Part shown: positions 15,994 to 24,134 of the stretch, in pieces
How the letters are laid out: the number at the start of each line of letters is the position of its first letter
Numbering within the stretch: position 1 is the stretch's first letter
Made by a program: the position numbers and the translations under genes
The notes under the pieces: model-generated
Told to the model about the DNA's origin: nothing
Database searches by the model: none
Seen by the model: only the letters and a program-made list of their open reading frames with translations
Assembly (NCBI RefSeq): GCF_900177545.1
Contig: NZ_FXBQ01000001.1
Location: forward strand, 2,040,122-2,104,121
From: Maritimibacter sp. HL-12
GTDB lineage: Bacteria > Pseudomonadota > Alphaproteobacteria > Rhodobacterales > Rhodobacteraceae
Direction of reading: 5' to 3'
Length of the DNA stretch: 64,000 nucleotides

Positions 15994-16875
15994 ATGAAAG
16001 ACAGGCTGATGCGCCAGATCGCGTTGTTCACTCTCGCCCTTTGGCTTGCCGGCTGTGGGCTGCCGCAGGTGCATCGCGACTATGCCGGCCTGCCACCCGA
16101 TGCCGATCCGCAGACCTTCACCTGCTGCCACGATCCCGAGCGTTGGCCCGAACCCATCGCGAACCTTTCGCTCGCGATCGCGCCCGTTGCGCTGGAGTTG
16201 AACCCGCTCGATACCGCGGAAACGCCCGGAACGCTCACCGGCAAGGACGAGGCCCATGCCCATATCGTCAACACCGCGCGCCCGCTCGATCTTCTGCTCT
16301 TCGCCAACAAGACCTATATTGGCGGGCGTTTCGTGCCCGGTCGTTTCACGCATTCGGCGATCTACCTTGGCACCGAGGCGGAACTGCGCAAGATTGGTCT
16401 GTGGAACGATCCCGCGATCCGCCCGCTGCACGACGATATCCGAGCAGGACGGATCATTCTCGAAGCCTTTCGCCCGGTGGTGCGGATGATCGAACCGGCG
16501 AAGATCCTGCAAACCGACGCGGTGGCGATCCTGCGCCCCAAGCTCTCCATCGCAAAGCGCCGCGAGGCCGCGCGCCGGGGTGTGTCGCGCCTTGGTGTGC
16601 CGTTCGACTACTGGTTCGACAACCGCACCACCGAGGATCTCGCCTGCACCGAGTTGATCGAATACGCCATGCCCTGGATCACCTTCGACGAGACGATCGC
16701 CTATGGCCGGCCGGCGGTGATGCCCGATGCGATGGTGGCGCAGGGGATCAGGGGTGAAGGGCTCACCTTCGTCGAGCATGTCCGCGGTGTGAAAGGCGCT
16801 GGCTTCGTGGTCGAGGGCAAGCGCCCGGTGATGGAAGACATCGCCGCGTTCTGGGGGCCTGTGCCTGAAGCGTGA
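15994..16875 (+). CDS. Lipoprotein with YiiX/YaeF-like permuted papain amidase signature (copy 1)
   Basis: A protein of about 293 residues with a lipoprotein signal: a hydrophobic stretch ending in WLAGC, so the Cys at about residue 21 should be lipidated. The mature part carries RFTHSAIYLGTEAEL (His) near the middle and ACTELIEYAMPW (Cys) toward the C-terminus. This His-before-Cys order is that of the circularly permuted NlpC/P60 proteins YaeF/YiiX (peptidase family C92), which may cut amide or ester bonds in cell-wall peptide or lipid. A conserved CC pair (TFTCCHDPERW) follows the lipobox. The start is uncertain: ATGs at 15946 and 16009 are also in frame. The next gene is a paralog. Confidence 0.8.
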   Translation: MKDRLMRQIALFTLALWLAGCGLPQVHRDYAGLPPDADPQTFTCCHDPERWPEPIANLSLAIAPVALELNPLDTAETPGTLTGKDEAHAHIVNTARPLDLLLFANKTYIGGRFVPGRFTHSAIYLGTEAELRKIGLWNDPAIRPLHDDIRAGRIILEAFRPVVRMIEPAKILQTDAVAILRPKLSIAKRREAARRGVSRLGVPFDYWFDNRTTEDLACTELIEYAMPWITFDETIAYGRPAVMPDAMVAQGIRGEGLTFVEHVRGVKGAGFVVEGKRPVMEDIAAFWGPVPEA

Positions 16876-16932
16876 GTTGGCAGGTGCGCGGCGCTGCGGT
16901 AGTCTGGTTACGAACCGGCCACAGGACCGCCC

Positions 16933-17874
16933 ATGGCGCACTTTCGCAAATTGATCCCGTCGATCCGGACCCTTGCCGCGCTTGCCGGTGCCGCGGTGCT
17001 GGGGGCGTGTTCGCAGCCGGATTTCGGCCCGAGCTTTCCCGAAGACGCCAAGGCGCTCGACGCGGCAACATTCGAATGCTGCTTCGAACCCGAGAAATTC
17101 TATCCTGCTCCCGTCGCCCGGCTGGCCATGACGCTGGGCAACGATCTTGGCCCCACGGTCTCGGCGCTTGCCTACTCGGATTACGAAGAAGAAGCCTACC
17201 CCGGGCGGCTCACCGGCAAACCCGAGGCTCTTGACGCGATCCTGTCACACCTGCGGCCGCTCGACATCGTGAACGTGGGCAATACCTCGTACAAGGTCGG
17301 CCGCCTGATGCCCGGAAGGTTCAGCCATACCCTCGTCTATCTCGGCACCGAGGCGCAACTGCGCGCGGCCGGGCTGTGGCACCTGCCCGAGATCGCGCCC
17401 CATCGCGCCGACATTCGCGCCGGCAAGACGATGATCGAAAGCGTCTGGCCCGAAGTCATGCTGTCTGCCCCCGGAAAGGTGTTTGAAACCGACCGTGTGC
17501 TCGTGATGCGCCCGAGGCTCGCACAGGGCGAGCGTCGCCTCGCCGCCGCGCGGCTCTTTTCCGAGATCGGCAAGCCGTTCAACTACGCGCTGGGCCTCGA
17601 TCCAACGCGCGAACGCTGGGTTTGCACCGGGCTCGTGGAATATGCCATGCCCGGGATCGCGCTCAATCGGCGCGAGGTTTACGGCGCCGACACGATCCTG
17701 CCTGACGATGTCGCCGCGCAAGCGATCCGGGGCGAACGGCTCGATGTCGTCGCCTATGTGCTGGGCAACCGTGGCCCCGGCTTCGCCTATCGCAGCAGCT
17801 ATGCCCTGATGGTCGATATCGCCGCCTACTGGGGCATCCCCGGCACCCCGAGCGCACCCCGCTCGATGCGTTAG
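16933..17874 (+). CDS. Lipoprotein with YiiX/YaeF-like permuted papain amidase signature (copy 2)
   Basis: A 313-residue paralog of the preceding gene. The signal peptide ends in the lipobox VLGAC (Cys about residue 26). The same landmarks follow in the same order: [11 protein letters not shown] with the double Cys, [35 protein letters not shown] with the putative catalytic His, and [12 protein letters not shown] with the putative catalytic Cys. Conservation of both catalytic positions in two diverged copies argues that both are active enzymes. It lies 57 bases after copy 1 on the same strand, so they are likely cotranscribed. Its stop overlaps that of the convergent gcdH gene by three bases. 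Confidence 0.8.
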   Translation: MAHFRKLIPSIRTLAALAGAAVLGACSQPDFGPSFPEDAKALDAATFECCFEPEKFYPAPVARLAMTLGNDLGPTVSALAYSDYEEEAYPGRLTGKPEALDAILSHLRPLDIVNVGNTSYKVGRLMPGRFSHTLVYLGTEAQLRAAGLWHLPEIAPHRADIRAGKTMIESVWPEVMLSAPGKVFETDRVLVMRPRLAQGERRLAAARLFSEIGKPFNYALGLDPTRERWVCTGLVEYAMPGIALNRREVYGADTILPDDVAAQAIRGERLDVVAYVLGNRGPGFAYRSSYALMVDIAAYWGIPGTPSAPRSMR

Positions 17875-19085
17875 AAGAACGCCTGCAACCCGGTTTGCGC
17901 CCGCCCGAGGATCAGGGCGTGCACGTCGTGGGTGCCCTCGTAGGTGTTGACGGTTTCGAGGTTGATCATGTGGCGGATCACCTGGAACTCGCCGGAAATG
18001 CCGTTGCCGCCGTGCATGTCGCGGGCGTGGCGGGCGACGTCGAGCGCCTTGCCACAATTGTTGCGCTTGATCAGGCTGATCATCTCCGGCGCGGCCTTTC
18101 CCTCGTCCATCAGCCGGCCCACCCTGAGCGACGCCTGAAGCCCGAGCGCGATCTCGGTCTGCATGTCGGCAAGTTTCTTCTGGTAGAGCTGCGTGCCTGC
18201 GAGCGGCTTGCCGAACTGCTGTCGGTCGAGCCCGTAGGCCCGTGCTGCGTGCCAGCAGAACTCCGCCGCCCCCAGCACGCCCCAGGAGATGCCGTAGCGC
18301 GCCCGGTTCAGGCAGCCAAACGGGCCTTTCAGCCCTTCGACGTTGGGCAGGAGTGCCTCCTCGCCCACCTCGACGCCCTGCATCACGACTTCACCGGTGA
18401 TCGAGGCGCGCAAGGAGAGCTTGTTCGCGATCTTGGGTGCCGACAGCCCTTCCATGCCTTTTTCCAGCACGAAACCCCGGATCTTGCCGCCATGGGCGTC
18501 CGACTTGGCCCAGACCACGAAGACATCCGCGATCGGGCTGTTGGAAATCCACATCTTGGTGCCGGTGAGGCGGTAGCCGGTGGCGGTTTTCTCGGCGCGG
18601 GTCTTCATCGCGCCCGGGTCGCTGCCTGCGTCGGGTTCGGTCAGGCCGAAACAACCGATCAATTCGCCCGAGGCCAGCCCGGGAAGGTATTTCCGCCGCT
18701 GCTCTTCCGATCCATAGGCATAGATCGGATACATCACGAGGCTCGACTGAACCGACATCATCGAGCGATAGCCGGAATCAACCCGCTCCACCTCGCGCGC
18801 GACGAGGCCATAGCTGACATAGGAGCCGCCGAGCCCGCCGTATTCTTCCGGCACGGTGACGCCGAGAAGCCCCATCTCGCCCATCTCGCGGAAGATGCCC
18901 GGATCGGTCGCCTCGGTCTCGAAGGCCTCGATCACCCGCGGCGCGAGTTTCTCGGACGCATAAGCCCGGGCGGAGTCACGGATCATGCGCTCGTCTTCCT
19001 CGAGCTGGTCGTCGAGGCGGAACGGGTCTTCCCAAGTGAAGCCGGAAAGGTCCGGGCGGCTCTTGGCGGGCAAAACGTGGGGCAT
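17871..19085 (-). CDS. gcdH: Glutaryl-CoA dehydrogenase
   Basis: A 404-residue acyl-CoA dehydrogenase that oxidatively decarboxylates glutaryl-CoA to crotonyl-CoA with FAD, passing electrons to ETF. Strong family marks: the start [57 protein letters not shown] (flavin loop), [36 protein letters not shown] and the catalytic Glu in [10 protein letters not shown] before the C-terminal [15 protein letters not shown] precedes the chosen ATG. The divergent regulator and the CoA-transferase after it complete a glutarate module; the product feeds ccr in this window. Confidence 0.95.
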   Translation of the reverse strand: MPHVLPAKSRPDLSGFTWEDPFRLDDQLEEDERMIRDSARAYASEKLAPRVIEAFETEATDPGIFREMGEMGLLGVTVPEEYGGLGGSYVSYGLVAREVERVDSGYRSMMSVQSSLVMYPIYAYGSEEQRRKYLPGLASGELIGCFGLTEPDAGSDPGAMKTRAEKTATGYRLTGTKMWISNSPIADVFVVWAKSDAHGGKIRGFVLEKGMEGLSAPKIANKLSLRASITGEVVMQGVEVGEEALLPNVEGLKGPFGCLNRARYGISWGVLGAAEFCWHAARAYGLDRQQFGKPLAGTQLYQKKLADMQTEIALGLQASLRVGRLMDEGKAAPEMISLIKRNNCGKALDVARHARDMHGGNGISGEFQVIRHMINLETVNTYEGTHDVHALILGRAQTGLQAFF

Positions 19086-19120
19086 CTCGGTCTCCGTCGC
19101 AGGTATCGGTTTGGTCCCGT

Positions 19121-19163
19121 ATTGCGCAATATCCTGAGCAATGCTAGGAGAAAATTGCGCAAA
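19121..19163. promoter_or_regulatory. Paired ATTGCGCAA palindromes between gcdH and its XRE regulator
   Basis: ATTGCGCAAT (19121-19130, a perfect palindrome) and ATTGCGCAAA (19154-19163) lie in the 96-base gap between the divergent gcdH and regulator genes, 33 bases apart start to start, close to three DNA turns. Two phased copies in a divergent promoter region are a typical operator layout for a dimeric repressor that acts on both genes. Confidence 0.65.
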
Positions 19164-19181
19164 CCGGGAAGGGGGCGCCGG

Positions 19182-19742
19182 ATGGGTGATGAATTCGACG
19201 TGGGCGCGCGGCTCAAGATCCTGCGCCAAAAGGCCGGGCTGAGCCAGCGCCAACTGGCCGAGCGGGCCGAGGTGCCACACGGCCAGATCTCGATGATCGA
19301 AACCGGGCGCTCCTCGCCCTCGGTGGCCTCTCTGCGGCGCATTCTCGGCGGCCTCGGTATCACGATGTCGGCTTTCTTTGAACCCGACGAGACATCACTT
19401 GCGCAGGTGTTTTTTCGCGCCTGCGACCTGACCGATCTCACTGGCCATCTTGGCGACGGTGTTGCCATCGCGCAGGTCGGTGACGCCACCGCGCACGGCC
19501 TTCAGATCCTTTATGAAACCTACGCCCCCGGCGCTGATACCGGCGAGGCGATGCTCGCGCATGAGGCCAACGAGGGCGGGATCGTGGTCGAGGGCGAAAT
19601 CGAGGTGATCGTGGGCGATCAGCGCATGGTGCTCGGTCCCGGTGACGCCTATCTCTTCGACAGCCGCGCACCGCACCGCTTTCGCAACCCCGGCCCGGGT
19701 GTGGCCCGGATCATCTCGGCCTGCACGCCGCCCTACCTGTGA
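19182..19742 (+). CDS. XRE-family regulator with C-terminal cupin domain
   Basis: A 186-residue regulator with an N-terminal Cro/C1-type helix-turn-helix (about residues 8-62: [37 protein letters not shown]) and a C-terminal cupin sensor (about 105-180: [41 protein letters not shown]). This two-domain type includes PuuR-like regulators of amine and acid breakdown. It is divergent from gcdH across the paired ATTGCGCAA sites, and the CoA-transferase starts 9 bases after its stop. It very likely controls both, with a glutarate-related molecule as ligand; the ligand is inferred. GGGAAGGGGG precedes the ATG. Confidence 0.9.
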   Translation: MGDEFDVGARLKILRQKAGLSQRQLAERAEVPHGQISMIETGRSSPSVASLRRILGGLGITMSAFFEPDETSLAQVFFRACDLTDLTGHLGDGVAIAQVGDATAHGLQILYETYAPGADTGEAMLAHEANEGGIVVEGEIEVIVGDQRMVLGPGDAYLFDSRAPHRFRNPGPGVARIISACTPPYL

Positions 19743-19751
19743 GGATTGCCC

Positions 19752-20864
19752 ATGAAACCGCTTGAGGGCCTGAAGGTCGTCGAACTCGCGCGTATCCTTG
19801 CCGGGCCATGGGCCGGGCAGGCGCTGGCCGATCTGGGCGCGGAGGTGATCAAGGTCGAAAGCCCCGAGGGCGACGATACCCGCCGCTGGGGTCCGCCCTT
19901 CATAGAGCGCGACGGCGACAGAACCGCGGCCTACTTCTACGCCGCCAACCGGGGGAAAACCTCGGTGATCGCCGATTTCACCAGCCCGGAGGGGCAGGAA
20001 ACCGTGCGCAAGCTGGTGGCCGAAGCCGATATCCTGATCGAGAACTTCAAGGTCGGCGGGCTCGCCAAGTATGGCCTCGACTATCCAAGCCTTGCGGCCC
20101 TTAATCCGCGCCTGATCTATTGCTCGATCACCGGTTTCGGCCAGGATGGTCCGCGCGCCCGCCAGCCGGGCTATGATTTCATGATCCAGGGGCTCTCGGG
20201 CCTGATGTCGATCACCGGCGAGAAGGGGGGCGAACCGATGAAGGTGGGCGTCGCCGTGACCGACGTGGTGACGGGCCTATATGCCACTATCGGCATACTT
20301 GCCGCCGTCGAGCAACGCCACCGCACCGGGCGCGGGCAGATGGTCGATATGTCCTTGCTCGACAGCGCCACGGCGCTCCTTGCCAACCAGGCGATGAATT
20401 ACCTTGCCACCGGCACCAACCCGGGCCGGCTCGGCAATGCTCACCCCAACCTCGTGCCCTACGATGCCCTGCCGGTGGAGGATGGGCACGTGATTGTCGC
20501 GGTCGGCAACGACCGGCAGTTTCGCGCGCTTTGCGAGCTCCTCGGTCTCGGCGCGCTGGCCGATGACGCGCGCTTCGCCACCAACGCCGCCCGGATCGGC
20601 AACCGCGACCTGCTTATGGCCATTCTCGCCGAGGCAACCGAGGTCTGGCAGCGCGCGCCCTTCCTCGCGGCGCTGGAGGCGGCAGGTGTGCCCGCCGGCC
20701 CGATCAACGACATCAGCGATACATTCGATGACCCGCAGATCCAGGCGCGCGATATGCAGATTGCGCCCGAGGGCGTGCCGGGCGTTCGCGGGCCATGGCG
20801 GTTTTCCGATGCCGACCTTGCGCTCGAGCGCAGTGCGCCGGTACTGCCCCGGGCCAAGGCCTGA
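19752..20864 (+). CDS. CaiB/BaiF-family CoA-transferase, probable glutarate CoA-transferase
   Basis: A 370-residue class III CoA-transferase. Typical stretches: GLKVVELARILAGPWAGQ at the N-terminus, LADLGAEVIKVESPEGDDTR with the catalytic-type Asp in the following region, NRGKTSV, IENFKVGGLAKYGLDY and YCSITGFGQDGPRARQPGYDF. Members move CoA between carboxylic acids without free energy input. Operon position behind the gcdH regulator points to succinyl-CoA:glutarate CoA-transfer, which would supply GcdH; this is inferred from context. GAGGA lies 6 bases before the ATG. A TTG two codons upstream is a less likely start. A bidirectional terminator follows. Confidence 0.9.
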   Translation: MKPLEGLKVVELARILAGPWAGQALADLGAEVIKVESPEGDDTRRWGPPFIERDGDRTAAYFYAANRGKTSVIADFTSPEGQETVRKLVAEADILIENFKVGGLAKYGLDYPSLAALNPRLIYCSITGFGQDGPRARQPGYDFMIQGLSGLMSITGEKGGEPMKVGVAVTDVVTGLYATIGILAAVEQRHRTGRGQMVDMSLLDSATALLANQAMNYLATGTNPGRLGNAHPNLVPYDALPVEDGHVIVAVGNDRQFRALCELLGLGALADDARFATNAARIGNRDLLMAILAEATEVWQRAPFLAALEAAGVPAGPINDISDTFDDPQIQARDMQIAPEGVPGVRGPWRFSDADLALERSAPVLPRAKA

Positions 20865-20873
20865 AAGCAAAAA

Positions 20874-20894
20874 GCCCGGGCGCATGGCCCGGGC
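20874..20894. terminator. Bidirectional terminator between CoA-transferase and atpF
   Basis: GCCCGGG (20874-20880), loop CGCATGG, CCCGGGC (20888-20894). AAAAA precedes the stem and CCCTTTC follows it, so both strands gain a short T-run. It separates the convergent CoA-transferase and atpF genes. Confidence 0.75.
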
Positions 20895-20922
20895 CCTTTC
20901 TGGTTCGCTGACTCGCGTGCGA

Positions 20923-21480
20923 TCAGTGCAGCTTCGCTTCGACGTCCGAAATGGCGTCCTCGATCAGCTTGTTGCCGTCGGCCGCGGTCATGTTCTTGGC
21001 GATCAGGTCTTTCGCGGCACCGATCGAAACGGCGACCGCGGTATCGCGTACCTCTTTCACGGCGGCATCCTGGGCCGACTTGATCTGGTCTTCCGCCGCG
21101 GCGATCCGACGGGTGATCGAAGCCTTGAGGTCTTCTTTCGCCACATCCGCCGCCGCCTGCGCATCGCGCTTGGCGTGGTCGACGATCTGCGCGGCCTGTT
21201 CCGCCACTTCCTTCTGCTTGCGCTCGTAGCTGGCGAGAATGGTCTGCGCCTCCTCGCGCAGTGCGCGCGCTTCGGCCAGATCGGCCTTGATGCCCTCGGC
21301 GCGTTTGTCGAGCAACCCGCCGATCATGCCCGGCACCTTGAAGTAGACCAGCACGCCGATGAAGACGATGAAGGCGATCAGCACGATGAAATCGGTGTTC
21401 TTCAGCGAGAAGAACGGACCGGACGCCGCGAACGCGGGGCTTGCGGCGGCGATCAGGGCAAGGCTGAGTAGGTGTTTCAT
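20923..21480 (-). CDS. atpF: F0F1 ATP synthase subunit b
   Basis: A 185-residue peripheral stalk subunit. The N-terminus has a short hydrophobic leader-like part (LLSLALIAAASPAFA) and then the membrane helix TDFIVLIAFIVFIGVLVYFKVP (about 29-50). The remainder is a long charged coiled coil (KADLAEARALREEAQTILASYERKQKEVAEQAAQIV in sequence) that reaches up to F1. As in other photosynthetic-type and alphaproteobacterial synthases, it forms a heterodimer with b', encoded just upstream with a 4-base gap. It is the last gene of the F0 operon; delta, alpha, gamma, beta and epsilon genes are not in this window. Confidence 0.95.
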   Translation of the reverse strand: MKHLLSLALIAAASPAFAASGPFFSLKNTDFIVLIAFIVFIGVLVYFKVPGMIGGLLDKRAEGIKADLAEARALREEAQTILASYERKQKEVAEQAAQIVDHAKRDAQAAADVAKEDLKASITRRIAAAEDQIKSAQDAAVKEVRDTAVAVSIGAAKDLIAKNMTAADGNKLIEDAISDVEAKLH

Positions 21481-21484
21481 GCTC

Positions 21485-22006
21485 TTACCCCTTCATCCGC
21501 GCGTTGACGGCCGCGGTAACGGCCTTGGCATCGGCCTTGGACCCCATCGCAGAGAGAATCTCCTTGGTGGTATCCTTGGCCACGGCCTTCACGCTTTCAA
21601 CGGCACCGGCCCGGATCTCGGCGATCGCCTTCTCCGATTCAGCCGCCTTCGCGGCAATCTCGGCGTCCGCCTTTTCCTGGGCCTTCGCCAGTTCGCCCTG
21701 GATCTCGGCCTTGGTCTCCGCGGCGATCTTCTGCGCTTCGGCACGGGCTTCGGCAAGCGCCTGGTTATAGGCTTCTTCCGCTTCCCTGGCCTTGAGCTTC
21801 AGTTCTTCGGCGGCAGCGATATCGTTGGTGATGGTGCCCTGACGCTCCGACATGACACCGGCGATACGGGGCAATGCGATGCGCGACAGCACGAAGTAGA
21901 TGGCAACGAGCGTAACCGCGAGCCAGAAGATCTGGTTCGGGAAAGTCGCGAAATCGAGTTGCGGCATGCCCGCGCCGTCAGCGGTGGTTTCTGTTCCGCT
22001 TGCCAT
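21485..22006 (-). CDS. atpX: F0F1 ATP synthase subunit b'
   Basis: A 173-residue second stalk subunit (b', AtpX/AtpG in different naming schemes). The N-terminal membrane helix is [22 protein letters not shown] (about 22-43), followed by [14 protein letters not shown], which is typical of b', and then an extended Ala/Glu/Lys coiled coil to the C-terminus. It pairs with b to hold F1 against F0. It lies between atpE and atpF, the order usual in Rhodobacterales. The ATG is preceded by CCAGGAGGACAAC, a good ribosome-binding site. An intercistronic hairpin separates it from atpE. Confidence 0.95.
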   Translation of the reverse strand: MASGTETTADGAGMPQLDFATFPNQIFWLAVTLVAIYFVLSRIALPRIAGVMSERQGTITNDIAAAEELKLKAREAEEAYNQALAEARAEAQKIAAETKAEIQGELAKAQEKADAEIAAKAAESEKAIAEIRAGAVESVKAVAKDTTKEILSAMGSKADAKAVTAAVNARMKG

Positions 22007-22033
22007 GTTGTCCTCCTGGAACCCGGATCGGAT

Positions 22034-22066
22034 CGGGCGAGGCTACGCGTGGCGCATCCTCGCCCG
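22034..22066 (-). other. Intercistronic hairpin between atpE and atpX
   Basis: CGGGCGAGG (22034-22042) and CCTCGCCCG (22058-22066) are perfect 9-base arms around a 15-base loop, in the 83-base gap after the atpE stop. There is no T-run behind it on the minus strand, so it is more likely a 3' stabiliser of the atpE part of the message or a processing site than a full terminator. Its stoichiometric role is inferred. Confidence 0.6.
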
Positions 22067-22089
22067 TTCGTAAGGTAGGGCCGAAAGGA

Positions 22090-22326
22090 TCAGACGGCAA
22101 ACATCAGCAGGAGCGCGATGAGGAACGAGAAGATCCCGAGCGCTTCCGCAAACGCGATGCCGATGAAAAGGGTCGCGGTCTGGCCACCGGCCGCCGAGGG
22201 GTTGCGCAGGGCACCGGCGAGGAAGTTGCCGGCCACGTGGCCGACGCCGATGGCAGCGGCACCCGAGCCGATGCCCGCGAGGCCTGCGCCGATGAATTGA
22301 CCGAGTTGTGCGATATCGCCTTCCAT
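22090..22326 (-). CDS. atpE: F0F1 ATP synthase subunit c
   Basis: A 78-residue proteolipid with the expected hairpin of two transmembrane helices. Helix 1 is rich in Gly/Ala ([25 protein letters not shown]), the polar loop contains ALRNPSA, and helix 2 carries the proton-binding Glu in [13 protein letters not shown] (about residue 59). Multiple copies form the rotor ring of the membrane motor. The need for many copies per complex fits the hairpin found right after the gene. AGGAGAGA precedes the ATG. Gene order and length match alphaproteobacterial F0 operons. Confidence 0.97.
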   Translation of the reverse strand: MEGDIAQLGQFIGAGLAGIGSGAAAIGVGHVAGNFLAGALRNPSAAGGQTATLFIGIAFAEALGIFSFLIALLLMFAV

Positions 22327-22378
22327 GATGTCTCTCCTTACGATGGAATTGCGTTGATCTTGTAGGCTCCCGCCCGTC

Positions 22379-23125
22379 TCAGTGCGCCGGATGTAGCGCG
22401 TCTCTCAGGTAGACGACGGTGAGGATGGTGAAAACGTAGGCCTGGACGCCGGCCACGAGCATTTCGAGCCCGTAGATGGCCGTGATCGACAGAACCGCGA
22501 CCGGGCTGATGGCGGCGATCGCCGCAAAGCCCGCGAAAACCTTCATCACTGCATGGCCCGCCATGATGTTGCCGCCAAGACGGATGCTGTGGCTCACCGG
22601 GCGCACGAAATAGGAAATCAGCTCGATGATCGCGAGGATCGGCCGGAGCGCCAGCGGTGCCGACGATACCCAGAACAGCTTGAGGAAGCCCGTGCCATTC
22701 TTGACGAAGCCCAGAATGGTGACGGTGAAGAACACCGCCAGCGCCAGAACCGCGGTCACCGCGATGTGCGAGGTGGTGGCGAAGCTCATCGGCAAGAGGC
22801 CGAGGTAGTTCGAGAACAGGATGAACATGAACAGGGTGAAGATGTAGGGGAAGAACTTCACCGCGTCCTTGCCGGCCACGTCCTCGACCATCTTGTAGGT
22901 GAAGCCGTAGAGCACTTCGCCGATCGACTGGGTGCGCGAGGGCACGATGGCCCGGCCGCGGGAGCCGAACACGAACAGCGCGGTGATCGCGACAAGGGCG
23001 ATGGCCAGCCAGAGCGTCACGTTGGTGACGGTGTACCAGTGCACCGGGCCATCGCTGAACAGGGGCTTCACGATGAATTGGTCGAGCGGGTGGAACTCAA
23101 GGCCGCCGTCGTTTTCAGTCGCCAC
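22379..23125 (-). CDS. atpB: F0F1 ATP synthase subunit a
   Basis: A 248-residue integral membrane subunit that forms the proton half-channels against the c ring. Family marks are [17 protein letters not shown] in the middle and the essential Arg in [20 protein letters not shown] (about 170-189), plus the C-terminal [17 protein letters not shown] helix. It starts at GTG (23125), with GAGGAAG about 8 bases upstream, and overlaps the end of atpI by 11 bases, so the two are coupled. The spacing to atpE is 52 bases. The protein is of standard length. Confidence 0.97.
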   Translation of the reverse strand: MATENDGGLEFHPLDQFIVKPLFSDGPVHWYTVTNVTLWLAIALVAITALFVFGSRGRAIVPSRTQSIGEVLYGFTYKMVEDVAGKDAVKFFPYIFTLFMFILFSNYLGLLPMSFATTSHIAVTAVLALAVFFTVTILGFVKNGTGFLKLFWVSSAPLALRPILAIIELISYFVRPVSHSIRLGGNIMAGHAVMKVFAGFAAIAAISPVAVLSITAIYGLEMLVAGVQAYVFTILTVVYLRDALHPAH

Positions 23126-23462
23126 GTCTTTCTTCCTCGTCCAAAGCCGCTTTCGCGGCCTGTTGCAGCTCTATCTCCCGTGCCGAGGCGAGCATCGTCT
23201 TCACGCCCGCCGCCAGGCCAAGGAAGATGAAGATCACCAGGAACAGGGGCATCGTCCCGAAGACGTAATCCAGCCCGTATCCCATGCCGAAGCCGATCCC
23301 GAGACCGGCCACAAGCTCGATGACCATCCGCCAGGCAAGGTTCGCCTGGGCATAATCCTTTTTCATGTGGGTGGCGCCCTCTTCCGCCGCCTTGGCCCTC
23401 TCGATCCGTTCTTCCAGCGCCTTTAGACGGTCGCGGGGAAGGTCGTCGATCGGGTTTGCCAC
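23115..23462 (-). CDS. atpI: ATP synthase assembly/accessory protein AtpI
   Basis: A 115-residue AtpI/AtpZ-type protein. A charged N-terminal helix ([20 protein letters not shown]) is followed by two transmembrane segments: [26 protein letters not shown] and [21 protein letters not shown] charged tail closes it. AtpI helps assemble the c ring and, with AtpZ, may move Mg2+ or Ca2+. It is the first gene of the F0 operon and its end overlaps the atpB start. The 221 bases upstream, shared with the divergent ArsR gene, must hold the operon promoter; no canonical -35/-10 pair stands out there. Confidence 0.9.
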   Translation of the reverse strand: MANPIDDLPRDRLKALEERIERAKAAEEGATHMKKDYAQANLAWRMVIELVAGLGIGFGMGYGLDYVFGTMPLFLVIFIFLGLAAGVKTMLASAREIELQQAAKAALDEEERRGD

Positions 23463-23636
23463 GGTGCAGATGCCCCCTCATGATCCTGCATGGTTGCTAA
23501 GCGGCGCGGGGCCATGAGTCAACGTGGTTTAGCGCCAACAATCAGCCCCCTAAGGCCTTGAAAAGATTGAAAGCACCAAGGCGCGCTGCAATCTGGAAAA
23601 AATGCCGCTGCCGCCGGCACCCCTGAAAACCATATT

Positions 23637-23650
23637 CAACCGATCGGTTG
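23637..23650. promoter_or_regulatory. 14-bp palindrome upstream of the ArsR gene, probable operator
   Basis: CAACCGA followed by its exact reverse complement TCGGTTG, 33 bases before the ArsR start. The flanks extend the match loosely (TT before, AC after). CAACC-GGTTG-type sites are common for ArsR proteins of the SdpR kind, so autoregulation is likely. Confidence 0.6.
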
Positions 23651-23683
23651 ACGAAATCCGCCCCGTCGCCTATCGCAAGCGAC

Positions 23684-24007
23684 ATGGACCCGCGCCTCGA
23701 TCTCGTCTTTGCCGCTCTCGCCGATCCGACAAGGCGCGCGATCCTGACCATGCTGCTCGAGGACGACATGGCGGTGACGGACGTCGCCGAGCCCTTCGCG
23801 ATCTCGCTCGCGGGCGTCTCCAAGCACCTTGCCATCCTCACCCGCGCGGGCCTCATCAGCCAGGAAAAACGCGGCCGGGTGAAGTGGTGCAAGCTCGAAC
23901 CCGAGGCGCTGCGTGACGCCAGCACATGGATGCAGGCATTCGGCCAGTTCGACGCGCTCGACCTCGACGCTTTCGAACGCTTCCTCGAAACCGAATTGCG
24001 GGCCTGA
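23684..24007 (+). CDS. ArsR/SmtB-family transcriptional regulator
   Basis: A 107-residue winged helix-turn-helix protein. The start DLVFAALADPTRRAILTML is the classic ArsR helix 1-2 signature, and the recognition helix is in ISLAGVSKHLAILTRAGLI (about 43-61), followed by the wing QEKRGRVKWCKLEPEAL. There is no CXC or CXXD metal-site motif, so it is more like the SdpR group that responds to non-metal signals. Such genes usually precede an SRPBCC (AHSA1) gene, but here the following DNA is a hairpin-rich repeat and a convergent gene. TTG at 23648 could extend the protein by 12 residues but overlaps the operator palindrome. Confidence 0.9.
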   Translation: MDPRLDLVFAALADPTRRAILTMLLEDDMAVTDVAEPFAISLAGVSKHLAILTRAGLISQEKRGRVKWCKLEPEALRDASTWMQAFGQFDALDLDAFERFLETELRA

Positions 24008-24011
24008 TCTC

Positions 24012-24091
24012 TTCTTGGGTCGTCAAATACCTCGGGGGTGCGGGGGCAGCGCCCCCGCGTTTGACTTGGCCCGATCCGCCAGCGGATCGGG
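24012..24091. repeat. Hairpin-rich dispersed intergenic repeat, copy 1
   Basis: The block begins TTCTTGGGTCG, then AAATACCTCGGGGG and a G/C hairpin GCGGGGGC-agc-GCCCCCGC (24040-24058), followed by a second hairpin CCCGATCCGC-ca-GCGGATCGGG (24070-24091). A closely similar head and first hairpin recur at 54210-54259. It fills the gap between convergent genes, where the hairpins can act as terminators in both directions. Confidence 0.7.
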
Positions 24092-24134
24092 CGTGGCAGC
24101 GCCCCCGCCGAGCAACCCGGCGCGCCGCCGGCGT

